Source: Crocinitomicaceae bacterium (GTDB taxonomy: Bacteria > Bacteroidota > Bacteroidia > Flavobacteriales_D > Crocinitomicaceae). Taken from it: DNA of 64,000 nt. Positions 48,915 to 58,052 of the stretch are shown here, piece by piece; positions within the stretch are counted from its first letter, which is position 1, and every line of letters starts with the position of its first letter. Location: the NCBI GenBank assembly GCA_021325675.1, contig JAJTCM010000001.1, positions 682,001 to 746,000 on the forward strand, written 5' to 3'. A model generated the notes under the pieces. It had not been told where the DNA came from and made no database searches. It saw only the letters and a program-made list of their open reading frames with translations. Made by a program: the position numbers and the translations under genes.

Positions 48915-51122
48915 ATGGCATTAATTGGAAAAATAAGAGACAAATCAGGTTTGTTATTAATAGTTGTTGGGCTTGCCATGCTGGCGTTTATTATGTCCGG
49001 TTGGGATTCTATGTTCGGGGGCAACTCCGGAAGCTATGGGATCGGCCTGATCTACGGTGAAGAGGCGGATGTTGCCAAATACAATGCTATGGCTGAATCA
49101 ATCCGCAACCAGGATGCTATGCAGGCTGCACAATCCCAGCGTGAATACACGGAGAAAGACCAGGAAATGTCGGAAGACAAAGCCTGGAACGGTTATGTTG
49201 AAAGCGTAATCCTCCAGAAAGAATTTGACGCCCTCGGGATAGACTGTACAGACAAGGAACTGGATGCTTATTTATACGGACAGGACGGTTTTACCGTAAT
49301 GCCTGACCTCGCACAAAGCTTTGCTGACTCTGTTACAGGCCAGTTCAACCCGAGATTGCTTGAGAAACGTATCGAGGAAATGGAAAACTCTTCCGATCCG
49401 CAGGTTTCACAGCAGTGGGAGCAGAACAAGCTGCAATTGAGAGAAGCGCGTAAAAATGAAAAATACTTCCAGATCCTGAACCAGGGAGCTTATGTTACCA
49501 AACTGGAGGCGAAAGAAGAATACAAAGCGCAGAAAGAAGTAAAAAACATTTCTTTCGTATTTAAAAGATATTCCGAAATCCCGGATAACGAGATCAAGGT
49601 AACGGACGAAATGGTGCGCAAATTTTACGAAGAGCACAAAAACGAAAAAGAATACGAAGCAACTGCCGGTCGCGACGTGAAATTCTTCGACGTTATGATC
49701 CAGCCTAACAAAGCTGACTCCACGAAGTTCAACAAGATGATGGAGAAGCTGAAAAAAGAATTCACAACAGCTAAAAATGACAGCATTTTTGCAGTAGCTA
49801 ATTCAGAAGACCCAAACAAAAAGAACATGAAGGCTTTCCTGCCTTACCGTTCTGAAACTGATCCGAACGCAAAACCGGGAATGACTTATCCGCAGTACAT
49901 GGATACTATTTTCAAAGCGGCTGCTCCGGGACAAATCGTTGGGCCTTACAACTTCCAGGGTAAAATCTATGTAGCGAAGATCAAATACTTCAACAACCAG
50001 CTTTTATCTGCACGCCACATCCTTTTATCTGCCAACAAAGCGGATACAATTGGCTCCAGGAAAGTAAAAAGAACTGCTGACAGCCTTGCGGCATTGATCA
50101 ACAAAGACAACTTTGAAGAATACGTAGCGAAATTCAGCCAGGATCCGGGATCACAGCAAAAAGGCGGTAAATACGAAGACTTTGCTTACGATGAGTTCGT
50201 TCCTGAATTCTCCAAGTTCGTGAGCAACGGAAAAGTAGGACAGATCGGTGTTGTTGAAACAAACTTCGGTTACCACATCATTGAGATCTTAGGTAAAAAA
50301 GAGGCGAAAATCCCTGTTCTTTCCGTAGTTGACAAGAACCTCACCCCTAGCCCGGAAACGGAAATGGAAATCAACGACAAAGTACACAACTTACTTTATA
50401 CGATCGATTCCAAAGTTTCCCGTCAGAAAACAGTGAAAGAGAAAATTGCACTCTTTGATTCACTTGCACAGAAGAACGGGTACTTCTCGCGTCCGATCCG
50501 TATCCTCGATGAGAAACCACGCGTTCAGGGCTTCCAGACAAGCTTTGCTGCTGACAAGATCCTGAAAATGGCTTACGACGAAGAAGCAGAGGTTGGTGAC
50601 CTCGTTTCCGCACCGATCAAAGACCAAGGCAAATACATTATCGCTATGGTAACTTCTATCCGTGAGAAAGGCGTTCCAAGCTTCGAAGATGTTGAAGAAA
50701 GAATGCGCTACGAAGTGATCAAGGAGCAAAAAGCAAAACGCTTCATCAACATGATGATCAACGAAAAATCATTGGAGGCTTTGGCACGCAAACTGAATAC
50801 ACCGGTGATGAAAGGCGAGGTTACTTTTGCCAACCCGCAAATCCCGAACGCAAGCTACGAGCCTGAAATCGTTGGTTCTTTGTTCTCCGCCCTCAAAGAC
50901 GGTCAGAAAACTGTTCCATTGAAAGGTGAGCAAGGTGTTTATGTAATCCAGATCACCAAAACGATCAAAGCGCCTTCAGCAGCGAACTACAACGCTGAGC
51001 GCGACCAATTACTGGCTAATTCCCGCGCACAAATGCAGGGAGCTACGAAAGCTGCTTTCATGAAGCTGGCCGACGTTAAAGACAACCGTAAATTCTCTGC
51101 CCTCGGAATTCTCCGCAAGTAA
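48915..51122 (+). CDS. Peptidylprolyl isomerase, SurA/PpiD-type membrane-anchored foldase
   Basis: 735 residues. N-terminal membrane anchor (about 12-30, LLLIVVGLAMLAFIMSG), a SurA-N-like helical domain (about 60-230), and parvulin domain(s) with ARHILLSANKAD (about 370-381), FSQDPGSQQKGGKYEDFAYD and GVVETNFGYHIIEILGKKEA; a second parvulin-like region follows (VPSFEDVEERMRYEV). Assists folding of exported proteins at the periplasmic side of the inner membrane. It ends in a strong terminator. Confidence 0.95.
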   Translation: MALIGKIRDKSGLLLIVVGLAMLAFIMSGWDSMFGGNSGSYGIGLIYGEEADVAKYNAMAESIRNQDAMQAAQSQREYTEKDQEMSEDKAWNGYVESVILQKEFDALGIDCTDKELDAYLYGQDGFTVMPDLAQSFADSVTGQFNPRLLEKRIEEMENSSDPQVSQQWEQNKLQLREARKNEKYFQILNQGAYVTKLEAKEEYKAQKEVKNISFVFKRYSEIPDNEIKVTDEMVRKFYEEHKNEKEYEATAGRDVKFFDVMIQPNKADSTKFNKMMEKLKKEFTTAKNDSIFAVANSEDPNKKNMKAFLPYRSETDPNAKPGMTYPQYMDTIFKAAAPGQIVGPYNFQGKIYVAKIKYFNNQLLSARHILLSANKADTIGSRKVKRTADSLAALINKDNFEEYVAKFSQDPGSQQKGGKYEDFAYDEFVPEFSKFVSNGKVGQIGVVETNFGYHIIEILGKKEAKIPVLSVVDKNLTPSPETEMEINDKVHNLLYTIDSKVSRQKTVKEKIALFDSLAQKNGYFSRPIRILDEKPRVQGFQTSFAADKILKMAYDEEAEVGDLVSAPIKDQGKYIIAMVTSIREKGVPSFEDVEERMRYEVIKEQKAKRFINMMINEKSLEALARKLNTPVMKGEVTFANPQIPNASYEPEIVGSLFSALKDGQKTVPLKGEQGVYVIQITKTIKAPSAANYNAERDQLLANSRAQMQGATKAAFMKLADVKDNRKFSALGILRK

Positions 51123-51141
51123 GCAGAAACGATATAAAGTA

Positions 51142-51175
51142 AAAGCCCCTGATTTTGAATCAGGGGCTTTTTTGT
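51142..51175 (+). terminator. Intrinsic terminator after the foldase gene
   Basis: AAAAGCCCCTGATT (51142-51155), loop TTG, AATCAGGGGCTTTT (51159-51172), then TTT. 14-bp perfect stem. Confidence 0.95.
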
Positions 51176-51193
51176 GCCTGCTTTTTTCTTTTG

Positions 51194-51250
51194 GCCACGA
51201 ATTACACTAATTGACACGAATAATTAGTGAAAATTCGTGTAATTCGTGGC
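51194..51250. repeat. GCCACGAAT inverted repeat
   Basis: GCCACGAATTACAC (51194-51207) and GTGTAATTCGTGGC (51237-51250), with nested CACTAATT/AATTAGTG. Relative of 48660-48800. Confidence 0.85.
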
Positions 51251-51265
51251 TAAACCTTTATCAAT

Positions 51266-51658
51266 TTACTTCTCCAAAACCGCTTTGATATCCGGCTTGA
51301 AATACAATTCGGATTTCATGACTTTGCCGTCTTCGCGGTAGATCGGTTTGCCGCTGGCGTCCAGCTTGCTCATGTTCGAGCGCTGAATTTCGGTAAACAC
51401 TTCAGCAATTTTGTGCTGTAGCCCATGCTTGAGTATCGTTCCGCATAAAATATACAGCTGGTCGCCTAAAGCATCGGCGATCTCTACCAGGTCACCGTTT
51501 TTGGCGGCCTCGAGGTATTCTTCGTTTTCCTCGCGCATCAGGTTGTAGCGTAATTCTATTTCCTGCGGTGTGAGCACCGTTGTCGGGGCGTAATTGTTTT
51601 GTATTCCAAAGGCATCGTGGAATTGCTCCACTGCACTGATTACTTCCGTTAATTTCAT
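51266..51658 (-). CDS. MazG-like nucleotide pyrophosphohydrolase
   Basis: 130 residues, all-alpha NTP-pyrophosphohydrolase pattern: LRYNLMREENEEYLEAAKNG (E-E-x-x-E metal site) followed by IADALGDQLYILCGTI (second acidic pair, D-x-x-x-D). The C-terminal part (MSKLDASGKPIYREDGKVMK) matches MazG/Cof-like pyrophosphohydrolases. Predicted to hydrolyse (d)NTPs to monophosphates, a housecleaning activity. Short, cytosolic, transcribed alone. Confidence 0.9.
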   Translation of the reverse strand: MKLTEVISAVEQFHDAFGIQNNYAPTTVLTPQEIELRYNLMREENEEYLEAAKNGDLVEIADALGDQLYILCGTILKHGLQHKIAEVFTEIQRSNMSKLDASGKPIYREDGKVMKSELYFKPDIKAVLEK

Positions 51659-52065
51659 ATTCCTGGATTTATGGCTTTAAAATTAAGGCAAAATCGCTCC
51701 CCTCCTGCTCTGCTGTTGATAAGTTGCAGGGAAAGTGAATTACTGGGGGAAATCGGGAATGGAGAATTGAGAATTGAGAATGGAGAATGGAGAATGGAGA
51801 ATGGAGATTGAAAATTTATGGAACGCAAAGTATACAAAGTCGCCGCGGCGGAATGTTAAGCTCGCGAAGTTTTTGATGATTCTTTTTGTTCCTGGCAACT
51901 TACACGTTGCAGACTTAGCGATAACTGCGCGATCCAGGCTAAATGTTCCGGTGCTTCCCCGTAATGTACTTCTTTGCTTACTTAAACTTTTATCCTTTGC
52001 GGGAACATTGTAACCGTTGCGCCGTGTCTGCCGACAGGCAGGATCCAAGAAGCATATATAAAAAC
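51659..52065. other. Repeat-rich spacer without gene
   Basis: 51755-51810 is a run of GAGAATG units (seven-bp period). 51815-51880 and 51960-52020 contain stock phrases of intergenic repeats (CGCCGCGGCGGAATGTTAAG; GTCTGCCGACAGGCAG, a palindromic core at 52026-52041). I see no coding frame with normal codon use. Confidence 0.55.
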
Positions 52066-52100
52066 AAAAAAGGGCCCCCGAAGAGACCCTTTTCTTGTAG
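52066..52100 (-). terminator. Terminator of the adhesin gene
   Basis: Minus strand: GGGTCTC, loop TTCG, GGGGCCC (with G-U pairs), preceded by AAAA and followed by TTTTTTG. Sits just after the stop at 52113. Confidence 0.8.
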
Positions 52101-52112
52101 TTAACATTGGTT

Positions 52113-55100
52113 TTATTTGATGAAATTCATTTTTTGGATGAACTGGCGCTCTCCGTTTGTGATTTTCACAACATATAAACCGGTTTGGTGCGTTTTGGCT
52201 GTCATGTCAACATCCATTTCCACTTCGTTGTTTACCGGCAAAGCGCTTTGGCTGTGAACCAGCTTGCCTGCCATATCGTAAACTCTAAGCTCAACCGGGC
52301 TGTCGGCGTCCACATCGTGCATTTCCACGGTGAATTTACCTTCCGTCGGGTTAGGATAAACGTGCAGCTCTTCGTGTGTTTCGGTCGCTTCGCTTTCTTC
52401 CGTTGCAAATACAATAGGAGTATCGCTCTTCACACCACAAGCCGACTGGCAGGAACCAAGGCAATCACCATGCGCCAGGTGCGCAGCAACTGCATTCTCA
52501 GACACTTCGAGCGTTACAGATCCATTGCTTCCGTTTGTACGGTGGCAAATCATCACTTTTTTCGCTTTCGGATTGCTTGACGGGGATAAAACGTTTACTA
52601 CGTTAACACTTACAGCTGCAGTAGCCGTACATCCGTTTGCATCCGTTACCGTCAAAGTAAAGTTATACACGTTGCAGCCGCTGGCCATAGATGGCGTGAA
52701 CACCGGGTTCGCCGAAGAAGGATTAGACAAACCTGCCGCCGGGCTCCAGGAATAGCTGTAAGAACCTGTTCCCCCGCTTGCGCTTCCGTTCAGGGTTGCC
52801 GAACTAACAGAACCGTAACCGATCACAATATTAGCATCCGTTCCGAAAGCACATGTATTGATCCCGCTTGCGGGAATTGCACCGATTGAAGCAGTCAAAG
52901 CTGACGGCTCACCAACTGTAATTGTTGTCGTTGCAGTACACCCGTTAGCGTCAGTCACTGTGTACGTATATGTTCCGGCAGTTACCGTAAAGGTTCCTGT
53001 TCCGGAGTATGGCGCAGTGCCACCGTTGGCTGAAACCGTTACTTCAGCAGTTCCGCCATTACAAGCGATTGCTGTTGCAGAAGAAGAAGCGGTTAAAGCT
53101 TCCGGCTCAGTTACCGTAATTGTTGTGGAAGCCGAACAACCGTTGGCGTCAGTCACTGTGTACGTATATGTTCCGGCAGTTACCGTAAAGGTTCCTGTTC
53201 CGGAGTATGGCGCAGTTCCGCCGTCAGCAGAAACCGTTACTTCAGCAGTTCCGCCATTACAAGCGATTGCTGTTGCAGAAGAAGAAGCAGTCAAAGCTTC
53301 CGGTTCAGTTACCGTAATTGTTATGGAAGCTGAACACCCGTTGGCGTCTGTCGCGGTGTACGTATATGTTCCGGCAGTTACCGTAAATGTTCCTGTTCCG
53401 GAGTATGGCGCAGTTCCGCCGTCAGCATAAACTGTTACTTCAGCAGTTCCGCCATTACAAGCTATTGCTGTTGCAGAAGAAGAAGCTGTTAAAGCTTCCG
53501 GCTCAGTTACCGTAATTGTTGTGGAAGCTGAGCATCCGTTGGCGTCAGTCACGGTATACGTGTATGTTCCGGCAGTTACCGTAAATGTTCCTGTTCCGGA
53601 GTATGGCGCAGTGCCACCGTCAGCAGAAACTGTTACTTCAGCAGTTCCGCCATTACAAGCGATTGCTGTTGCAGAAGAAGAAGCAGTCAAAGCTTCAGGC
53701 TCAGTTACCGTAATGGTTGCAGATCCTGAACACCCGTTTGCGTCAGATACGGTGTACGTGTATGTTCCGGCAGTTACCGTAAACGTTCCTGTTCCGGAGT
53801 ATGGAGCAGTGCCACCGTCAGCAGAAACTGTTACTTCAGCAGTTCCGCCATTACAAGCGATTGCTGTTGCAGAAGCAGTTACAAGCGGGTTCGGGTTAAC
53901 GATAACAGTTACCTGGTCTGTGTTGGAGCAGGCAAAAGTACCTGTAACAGTATACGTTGTTGTTTCAGAAGGGCTGGCAGTTACGTCAGCGCCGGAAGTT
54001 GTGTTCAAGCCGGTAGCCGGTGACCAGCTGAAAGTACCGGAAATTGTATGCGATCCCAAACCGGAAACATCGTCTGTAGCAAATTCATTCCAGTCGCCCA
54101 GGGTAATGAAAGCGCCGGGGCCTGTTCCGGTAGGATTCATCGTAACGCCACTGTAGATGGAAGCATCTCTTCTCAACGTTGAGTTCAAGGTAGAAGCAGA
54201 ACCATTCGTCCATTCAACACCCGGATCATCGCCAATGCGGCCGAAAATATCTACATTGCTGCCGGTAGAAACCCGGTAAAGTACAACGGCGTCATTTCCG
54301 TTGAAAACCATGGAAGAAAGACTGGTAGCTGTTCCGCTGTAGATTGATGCCGATGCATTTTTGTAAACAACAGTTTGTCCCGGGGCTAAAGTGCCGGAAA
54401 GCAGGTTGTCGAAGTTTGGAACGCTGTTTCCATTGCTGTAAGTGCGCAGGCGGTAATCACCCAGGTTCACTGTAGCTCCAGTTCCGTTGTAGATTTCGAT
54501 GTATTTGTTGTTACCGCTTCCTTCAACGTATTCAGAAATAAAGAGGTCATTTGCGATCACGGCAGCGTGTAAATCAGCCGATCCGCCAGCGCAGATTGCA
54601 ACATCATTTCCAGCTGAAATAATTGGCAAAGCACGCGTATAAACCGTTACCGCATCAGATGTTCCGGAGCAGCTGTTAGCGTCTGTTACCGTTACCGTAT
54701 AAGAACCGGCAGCTGTTGCAGCAGTCGTCTGCGTTGCAGCGCCGTTTGACCAGAGGTAAGAAGCGTAAGAGCCAGTTGTCATTTGTACAGAACCTCCTTC
54801 ACAAAAGATCGGATCGCCCAATAAAGTGATTTCCGGCTCCGGGTTATCGTTTTCTGTTACTGTGATCGGTGAAGAAGTTGCTGAACAGCCATTTTCGGTA
54901 ACAGTTACTGAAAAAGTACCGGAATTGCTCACGGTGATGCTTTGATTGTTTGACCCGTTAGACCAGGAATAAGATGCGCCGCTTTCAGCAGCAGTTAATA
55001 CAACCGAACCGCCTTCGCAGAAAGTTAACGGGCCGCTTGCATTGACAACGTTTGAAGGGAGTGGCTTAACGGTAACGGTGGTTGGCGCCGAAGTGGTTAC

Positions 55101-55895
55101 ACAACCGTTGGCCGCTGTTACAGTAACCGTATAGTTTCCGGACGTATTTACGCTGATGGACTGGGTAGTCGCACCCGTTGACCACAGGTAAGAAACACCC
55201 GGGCTGGACGTCAGCGTTACGCTGTTACCCTGGCAAATCGACACGGATCCCGAAGGATTGATCGTTGGGTTGGAGCAGCCGGCGGTTGCAACGAGCTTTA
55301 CATCGTCAATGCGATACTGGGTGGTTGACCCCGTAGCACGAAAACGGATGCGCAGGTTAGCTGCGGCGGGAATTGAGCCTGTTGCGGTTGTACGATAAAA
55401 CCAGGTAGCCGTTCCGCTGCCCGTTGGCAGAGCCGGGTAAGATACCGGGGTGTAAATGACACCATCCGTACTTACTTCCAGTACCAGGTCGGAACCGGTT
55501 GCGGTCGTCGTACTTTTGCTGATCCCGAAAGAAAGCTCCATTGGTCCGTAAGAGCTGGTGTTGATGCCCTCTATCTGGAAAAAGCGGCCTGCTGTGTTGG
55601 TGATGAAAATGTTCGCCAAACCGGAAGCGCCGCTGTAGCCGGAAGACGGTGATGTGTTGCGGACGTCCGCAGTTCCTGTCATGGTGTACAGGTCATTGTC
55701 GAAGCCGTTTGCAGCTTCATGGGCTGAGATTGAAACAGTGCTTCCTCCCACCGACCCCATCGATTCGGTAAAGACAGTCGTTTGTGCCGAAACCAGGCCA
55801 AAGGTACTGAAAGCAAGGGCCAGGGCCCCGTACCGCCATTTACTGGCAGTGTTTCCCAGGTGTTTCCTGAAAAACAGTGTAGTGTTTGTTTGCAT
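52113..55895 (-). CDS. T9SS-exported SprB-repeat adhesin with lamin-tail domain
   Basis: 1260 residues. Signal peptide (about 1-37, with an extended basic N-region), a jelly-roll-like region with SYSGASGLANIFITNTAG (about 45-205), several 80-residue Ig/PKD-like repeats (YLWSTGATTQSISVNTSGNY), a lamin-tail domain (about 450-625: LFISEYVEGSGNNKYIEIYN), then five SprB-type repeats of 66 residues (AIACNGGTAEVTVSADGG ... GTYTYTVTDANGC), an acidic region and a type A sorting domain (VYPNPTEGKFTVEMHDV, ending MNFIK). Exported and surface-attached; likely adhesion or gliding-related, by analogy with SprB. The repeats are nearly identical at DNA level. Confidence 0.93.
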   Translation of the reverse strand: MQTNTTLFFRKHLGNTASKWRYGALALAFSTFGLVSAQTTVFTESMGSVGGSTVSISAHEAANGFDNDLYTMTGTADVRNTSPSSGYSGASGLANIFITNTAGRFFQIEGINTSSYGPMELSFGISKSTTTATGSDLVLEVSTDGVIYTPVSYPALPTGSGTATWFYRTTATGSIPAAANLRIRFRATGSTTQYRIDDVKLVATAGCSNPTINPSGSVSICQGNSVTLTSSPGVSYLWSTGATTQSISVNTSGNYTVTVTAANGCVTTSAPTTVTVKPLPSNVVNASGPLTFCEGGSVVLTAAESGASYSWSNGSNNQSITVSNSGTFSVTVTENGCSATSSPITVTENDNPEPEITLLGDPIFCEGGSVQMTTGSYASYLWSNGAATQTTAATAAGSYTVTVTDANSCSGTSDAVTVYTRALPIISAGNDVAICAGGSADLHAAVIANDLFISEYVEGSGNNKYIEIYNGTGATVNLGDYRLRTYSNGNSVPNFDNLLSGTLAPGQTVVYKNASASIYSGTATSLSSMVFNGNDAVVLYRVSTGSNVDIFGRIGDDPGVEWTNGSASTLNSTLRRDASIYSGVTMNPTGTGPGAFITLGDWNEFATDDVSGLGSHTISGTFSWSPATGLNTTSGADVTASPSETTTYTVTGTFACSNTDQVTVIVNPNPLVTASATAIACNGGTAEVTVSADGGTAPYSGTGTFTVTAGTYTYTVSDANGCSGSATITVTEPEALTASSSATAIACNGGTAEVTVSADGGTAPYSGTGTFTVTAGTYTYTVTDANGCSASTTITVTEPEALTASSSATAIACNGGTAEVTVYADGGTAPYSGTGTFTVTAGTYTYTATDANGCSASITITVTEPEALTASSSATAIACNGGTAEVTVSADGGTAPYSGTGTFTVTAGTYTYTVTDANGCSASTTITVTEPEALTASSSATAIACNGGTAEVTVSANGGTAPYSGTGTFTVTAGTYTYTVTDANGCTATTTITVGEPSALTASIGAIPASGINTCAFGTDANIVIGYGSVSSATLNGSASGGTGSYSYSWSPAAGLSNPSSANPVFTPSMASGCNVYNFTLTVTDANGCTATAAVSVNVVNVLSPSSNPKAKKVMICHRTNGSNGSVTLEVSENAVAAHLAHGDCLGSCQSACGVKSDTPIVFATEESEATETHEELHVYPNPTEGKFTVEMHDVDADSPVELRVYDMAGKLVHSQSALPVNNEVEMDVDMTAKTHQTGLYVVKITNGERQFIQKMNFIK
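52899..53888 (-). repeat. Five 198-bp tandem repeats in the adhesin gene
   Basis: A landmark (ACAAGCGATT or ACAAGCTATT) recurs at 53061, 53259, 53457, 53655 and 53853, exactly 198 bp apart. Units differ by few bases (for example GTTATGG vs GTTGTGG in the third copy). Recombination between copies would change length in 66-residue steps. Confidence 0.95.
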
Positions 55896-56071
55896 AATAC
55901 TAGTATTAGTTAATTAAATGTGGATCAAAAGTAAGGACATTTGAGCGTATTTTTTTTACGTTCTCATTAACAAACTATTAAAAAACAAGTACCTGCACCT
56001 AAAATAACCGTTCAAAATTCAGTACACAATCGATATAGCTGATTTTGAAAAAAAGTGAAATTTTTTTCAAC

Positions 56072-56106
56072 AAAAAAAGCCGTTCCTTTTCGGGGGAACG
56101 GCTTTA
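56072..56106 (-). terminator. Terminator after trigger factor
   Basis: Stem AAAGCCGTTCC (56076-56086) and GGAACGGCTTT (56095-56105) with an 8-nt loop; on the minus strand it is followed by a T-run (plus-strand A-run 56072-56078). The rest of 55896-56131 shows only A/T-rich leader. Confidence 0.92.
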
Positions 56107-56131
56107 AAAAATGCTGAAACTTCAGCTAAAT

Positions 56132-57484
56132 CTATTTAGAAGCGATTTCCACGAATTCATCGTAAGAAACCATTTTTTCGTTCAGCTTCACTGTATTTTT
56201 GAAATAATCCGTCAGCTTTACTTCAGCGATCATATCGTAAACGCGGTTGGCTTCATCCTTGTTGGATAAAACGCGGGCGGCAGCATCTGTGAGCTCTTTG
56301 TCAGCAGGCGCCGGCAAACCGTATTGTGCATACTGGTTGATGAGCAGTCCTTTTGTAAACTCAAGCACTTCGTTTTGCTCCAGCTTCAAATCATTCGCTT
56401 TAAAGATATGTCCCTGGATCAATTGCCATTTCATCCCTTTTTCGTAACCTTCAAATTGCTCTTCGATTTCCTCCAGAGTGATCGGCTTTTCATTCGAAAG
56501 CTTGATCCATCTCTTCAGGAAGTCGGACGGAAGCTCCACTTTCGTGTTATCCATCAGCGACTTGTACATTGTATTCATCAAAATACGGTCTGAATCGTTG
56601 GCAAACATGTTTTCGAGGTCTTTGGAAATACGCTCTCTCAGCTCTTTTTCAGAAGTGATTGTGCCTTCGCCGAATAGCTTATCAAACAGTTCCTGGTTCA
56701 GCTCAGCCATTTCCATGTGACGGATCTCATTGATTGTCATCTGGAATTTATCAGAAACGTCTTTCAACTGTTCTTCCGTAATACCGAGCATAGCAGCCGT
56801 GTCTTTCTCACCGCGGGAAACTTTGGAAGGATCAACAACGATCTTATCACCAACTACTTTACCTGTTAATGCTTTTTTTGTTTTAGCGTCTTCGAGGAAT
56901 TCAACGGAAATCGTGGAAGAATGCATAATTCCGCCTTCCTTGATTGTTTCGTCGTCGTTCAATTCAACGAACTGCGCCATAATGAGGTCATTGTCACCTA
57001 CTGCGTCTGAACCTACAAGCTTGCCGTAACGTCTTCTCAGGTCATCGATTTGCTTGTTAACAAGTGTATCGTCGATTTTAACCTTGTAATAGTCTACTTT
57101 TTCTTTAGCAGGCAATTTGAGGTCGATTTTTGGTGTCAAACCAATTTCGTAAGCAAATTCAAATTCCGTTGGTGCATTGAAATCGCCTTTTACTTCGATA
57201 TCTTCTTTCGGGATCGGGTTCCCTAAAATTTCGATTTTTTGTTCGTTTACGTAAGAGTAGAGGGAATCGTTCACAATTTTATTGAGCTCTTCGGCCAATA
57301 CTGCTTTACCATATTGCTTCTGGATCATTCCCATCGGCACTTTTCCAGGCCTGAAACCCGGAATTTTTGCTGTTTTCCTGTATTTATCCAGGGTTGTCGC
57401 TACTTTGGACTGATAATCTGCCGGCGAAACCTGTACTTTCAGGATCGCTGTCTGTGCATTAATGTCTTCACGAATTACATTCAT
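56132..57484 (-). CDS. tig: Trigger factor
   Basis: 450 residues. The ribosome-docking signature GFRPGKVP lies near residue 43 in IPGFRPGKVPMGMIQKQYGK, preceded by the N-terminal tail fold; a substrate-binding C-terminal arm with ELFDKLFGEGTITSEKELRE and the FKBP-like middle domain follow. Ribosome-associated co-translational chaperone. Slightly longer than the E. coli protein (432). It is the gene after tRNA-Leu on the same strand, separated from it by a terminator. Confidence 0.96.
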   Translation of the reverse strand: MNVIREDINAQTAILKVQVSPADYQSKVATTLDKYRKTAKIPGFRPGKVPMGMIQKQYGKAVLAEELNKIVNDSLYSYVNEQKIEILGNPIPKEDIEVKGDFNAPTEFEFAYEIGLTPKIDLKLPAKEKVDYYKVKIDDTLVNKQIDDLRRRYGKLVGSDAVGDNDLIMAQFVELNDDETIKEGGIMHSSTISVEFLEDAKTKKALTGKVVGDKIVVDPSKVSRGEKDTAAMLGITEEQLKDVSDKFQMTINEIRHMEMAELNQELFDKLFGEGTITSEKELRERISKDLENMFANDSDRILMNTMYKSLMDNTKVELPSDFLKRWIKLSNEKPITLEEIEEQFEGYEKGMKWQLIQGHIFKANDLKLEQNEVLEFTKGLLINQYAQYGLPAPADKELTDAAARVLSNKDEANRVYDMIAEVKLTDYFKNTVKLNEKMVSYDEFVEIASK

Positions 57485-57519
57485 TTCAACTGCTGTTTAA
57501 TTTGTTTATTTACGTACAT

Positions 57520-57551
57520 AAAAAAATGGCATCCGTCTGCTGACGGACACC
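57520..57551 (-). terminator. Terminator after tRNA-Leu
   Basis: Minus strand: GGTGTCCGTC, loop AGCA, GACGGATGCC (10 pairs with two G-U), then TTTTTTT. It ends the tRNA transcript just upstream of trigger factor. Confidence 0.88.
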
Positions 57552-57564
57552 ACTCATTCTTTTG

Positions 57565-57646
57565 TGCGGATAGAGGGACTCGAACCCACACGCCTCGCGG
57601 CACCAGATCCTAAGTCTGGCATGTCTACCAATTTCACCATATCCGC
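57565..57646 (-). tRNA. tRNA-Leu (anticodon UAG)
   Basis: 82 nt read on the minus strand: acceptor GCGGATA / TATCCGC, D-arm with GAAATTGGTAGACA, anticodon stem CCAGA / TCTGG with loop CTTAGGA (anticodon TAG), long variable arm (TGCCGCGAGGCG), T-arm TGGGTTCGAGTCCC. CCA not encoded. Confidence 0.96.
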
Positions 57647-57696
57647 AATCATTTCAATCAAAAAGGAATAACGCTTTATTTCCTTTTTTTTAACGG

Positions 57697-57749
57697 TATG
57701 TCTATCTCCGATAGCTATCGGGATCACCATATTCGTAATCATTTCAATC
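57697..57749 (-). repeat. Remnant of the tRNA-Leu 5' end interrupted by a palindrome
   Basis: 57697-57705 and 57725-57749 repeat the D-arm, acceptor half and 5' flank of the neighbouring tRNA-Leu (TATGTCTA ... CACCATAT-C-GTAATCATTTCAATC). Between them sits CCGATAGCTATCGG (57708-57721), a perfect 14-bp palindrome. A small duplicated segment with a palindromic unit lodged in it. Confidence 0.7.
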
Positions 57750-58052
57750 TTTCAGGGCAACGCTTCGCCCTTACTCATTCCCGTCCTGCTGATAACATTC
57801 TGTAGAATCGGGGTGCAAAGATAATAAATAAATCTGATCCGCAAAAAAATATTCAAAGATTTCCGCTGTCCGGATTTAAATATCCACTTCGTGACTGCCT
57901 TCAGCGATCTGAGATTAATTCCCGTATGCTTCAGCATGGAATCCTCAAAATCTTCAAATTTCCCGGCAGCTTTTAAAAAAATCGTTAATTTTGAATTGCA
58001 CCGTCCCGTATTCTTAAATTATATAGCTATTTTTACCTCCTAAATCGTCCAT

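Noticed and set aside
52899-53888. Could the regular 198-bp repeats be a CRISPR array?
   Set aside because: Units are fully conserved and coding, with no short repeat/variable spacer alternation and no cas genes nearby.
52858-54156. Long open frames on the plus strand (190 and 211 codons) across the adhesin repeats
   Set aside because: They are antisense to the SprB repeats and stay open only because the 198-bp unit (a multiple of 3) lacks stops in that frame; the protein is a low-complexity Val/Ala/Pro repeat.
57752-57937. 61-codon minus-strand frame between tRNA-Leu and the glycosyltransferase
   Set aside because: Basic, Ile/Arg-rich translation without family likeness, located in a repeat-bearing spacer; no ribosome-binding site.
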